Below, one piece after another: positions 23,807 through 23,890 of a stretch of DNA of 23,890 bases; the stretch's first letter is position 1; the number at the start of each line of letters is the position of its first letter. A program made the position numbers and the translations under genes. This DNA comes from JBAYNW01 sp041678605. Lineage in GTDB: Bacteria > Cyanobacteriota > Vampirovibrionia > Gastranaerophilales > Gastranaerophilaceae. Under the pieces are notes generated by a model that was given only the letters and a program-made list of their open reading frames with translations, was not told where the DNA came from and did no database searches. Location of the stretch: positions 1 through 23,890 of the forward strand of contig JBAYNW010000028.1 of the NCBI GenBank assembly GCA_041678605.1. Direction: 5' to 3'.

Positions 23807-23878
23807 AAAGCGAAGGGTTGAAACTCAGCATAATCCAGTCATATAGACTTCAACAGAGATTGTTCTTCCCTTCGCTTT
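23807..23878 (+). other. Inverted repeat with 11-bp arms, possible terminator or small RNA
   Basis: AAAGCGAAGGG (23807-23817) and CCCTTCGCTTT (23868-23878) are perfectly complementary. The 50-base interval holds an inner pair TTGAA (23818-23822) / TTCAA (23849-23853), giving a branched fold. No long T-run follows, so a simple intrinsic terminator is uncertain. It lies 121 bases after the last permease gene. Confidence 0.45.
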
Positions 23879-23890
23879 AATTCAATCAGA

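Overview
The window looks like a chromosomal segment of an AT-rich, diderm (outer-membrane-bearing) bacterium. The outer membrane is implied by a type V autotransporter, a Skp/OmpH-type periplasmic chaperone and an MCE/MlaD-type lipid-transport protein. An uncultured gut relative of the cyanobacteria (Gastranaerophilales/Vampirovibrionia) is my best guess. It rests on the gene mix, the RLNRIE-type repeat protein and the cyanobacteria-like tandem heptamers in intergenic DNA. It is an inference, not a sequence match. I saw no tRNA, rRNA, CRISPR array or insertion sequence.

Layout. (1) 1-242: the 3' end of a C-type-lectin-fold gene whose last ~30 codons look like the variable repeat of a diversity-generating retroelement (DGR). 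(2) 243-645: non-coding DNA packed with short tandem repeats, hairpins and inverted repeats. (3) 646-7714, minus strand: a 2051-residue Pmp-like autotransporter (about 30 GGAIYN-type repeats plus a C-terminal barrel), a 17-codon ghost of a second autotransporter tail, and a secreted repeat protein, joined by TGATG stop-start overlaps. (4) 7893-11332: mostly single genes, namely a Skp-like chaperone, a two-helix membrane protein, a GAF protein with a degenerate histidine-kinase dimerisation domain, an MCE protein and a YvlD-type membrane protein. (5) 11338-17116, minus strand: a four-gene carbohydrate operon, GT4 - GH130 - GH130 - GT4 fused to a toroid-like domain. (6) 17392-23685, plus strand: a tight seven-gene operon encoding lysine 2,3-aminomutase, two different ATP-grasp ligases, a GNAT acetyltransferase and a three-gene ABC-2 exporter.

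The last operon is the best candidate for an undescribed system. The aminomutase keeps the lysine-specifying aspartates, so it should make beta-lysine. Two carboxylate-amine ligases and an acetyltransferase could build that into a small acetylated peptide, and the co-translated ABC-2 transporter could export it. The DGR-like variable tail at the left edge is the second strong signal. Its reverse transcriptase and template are not in this window.
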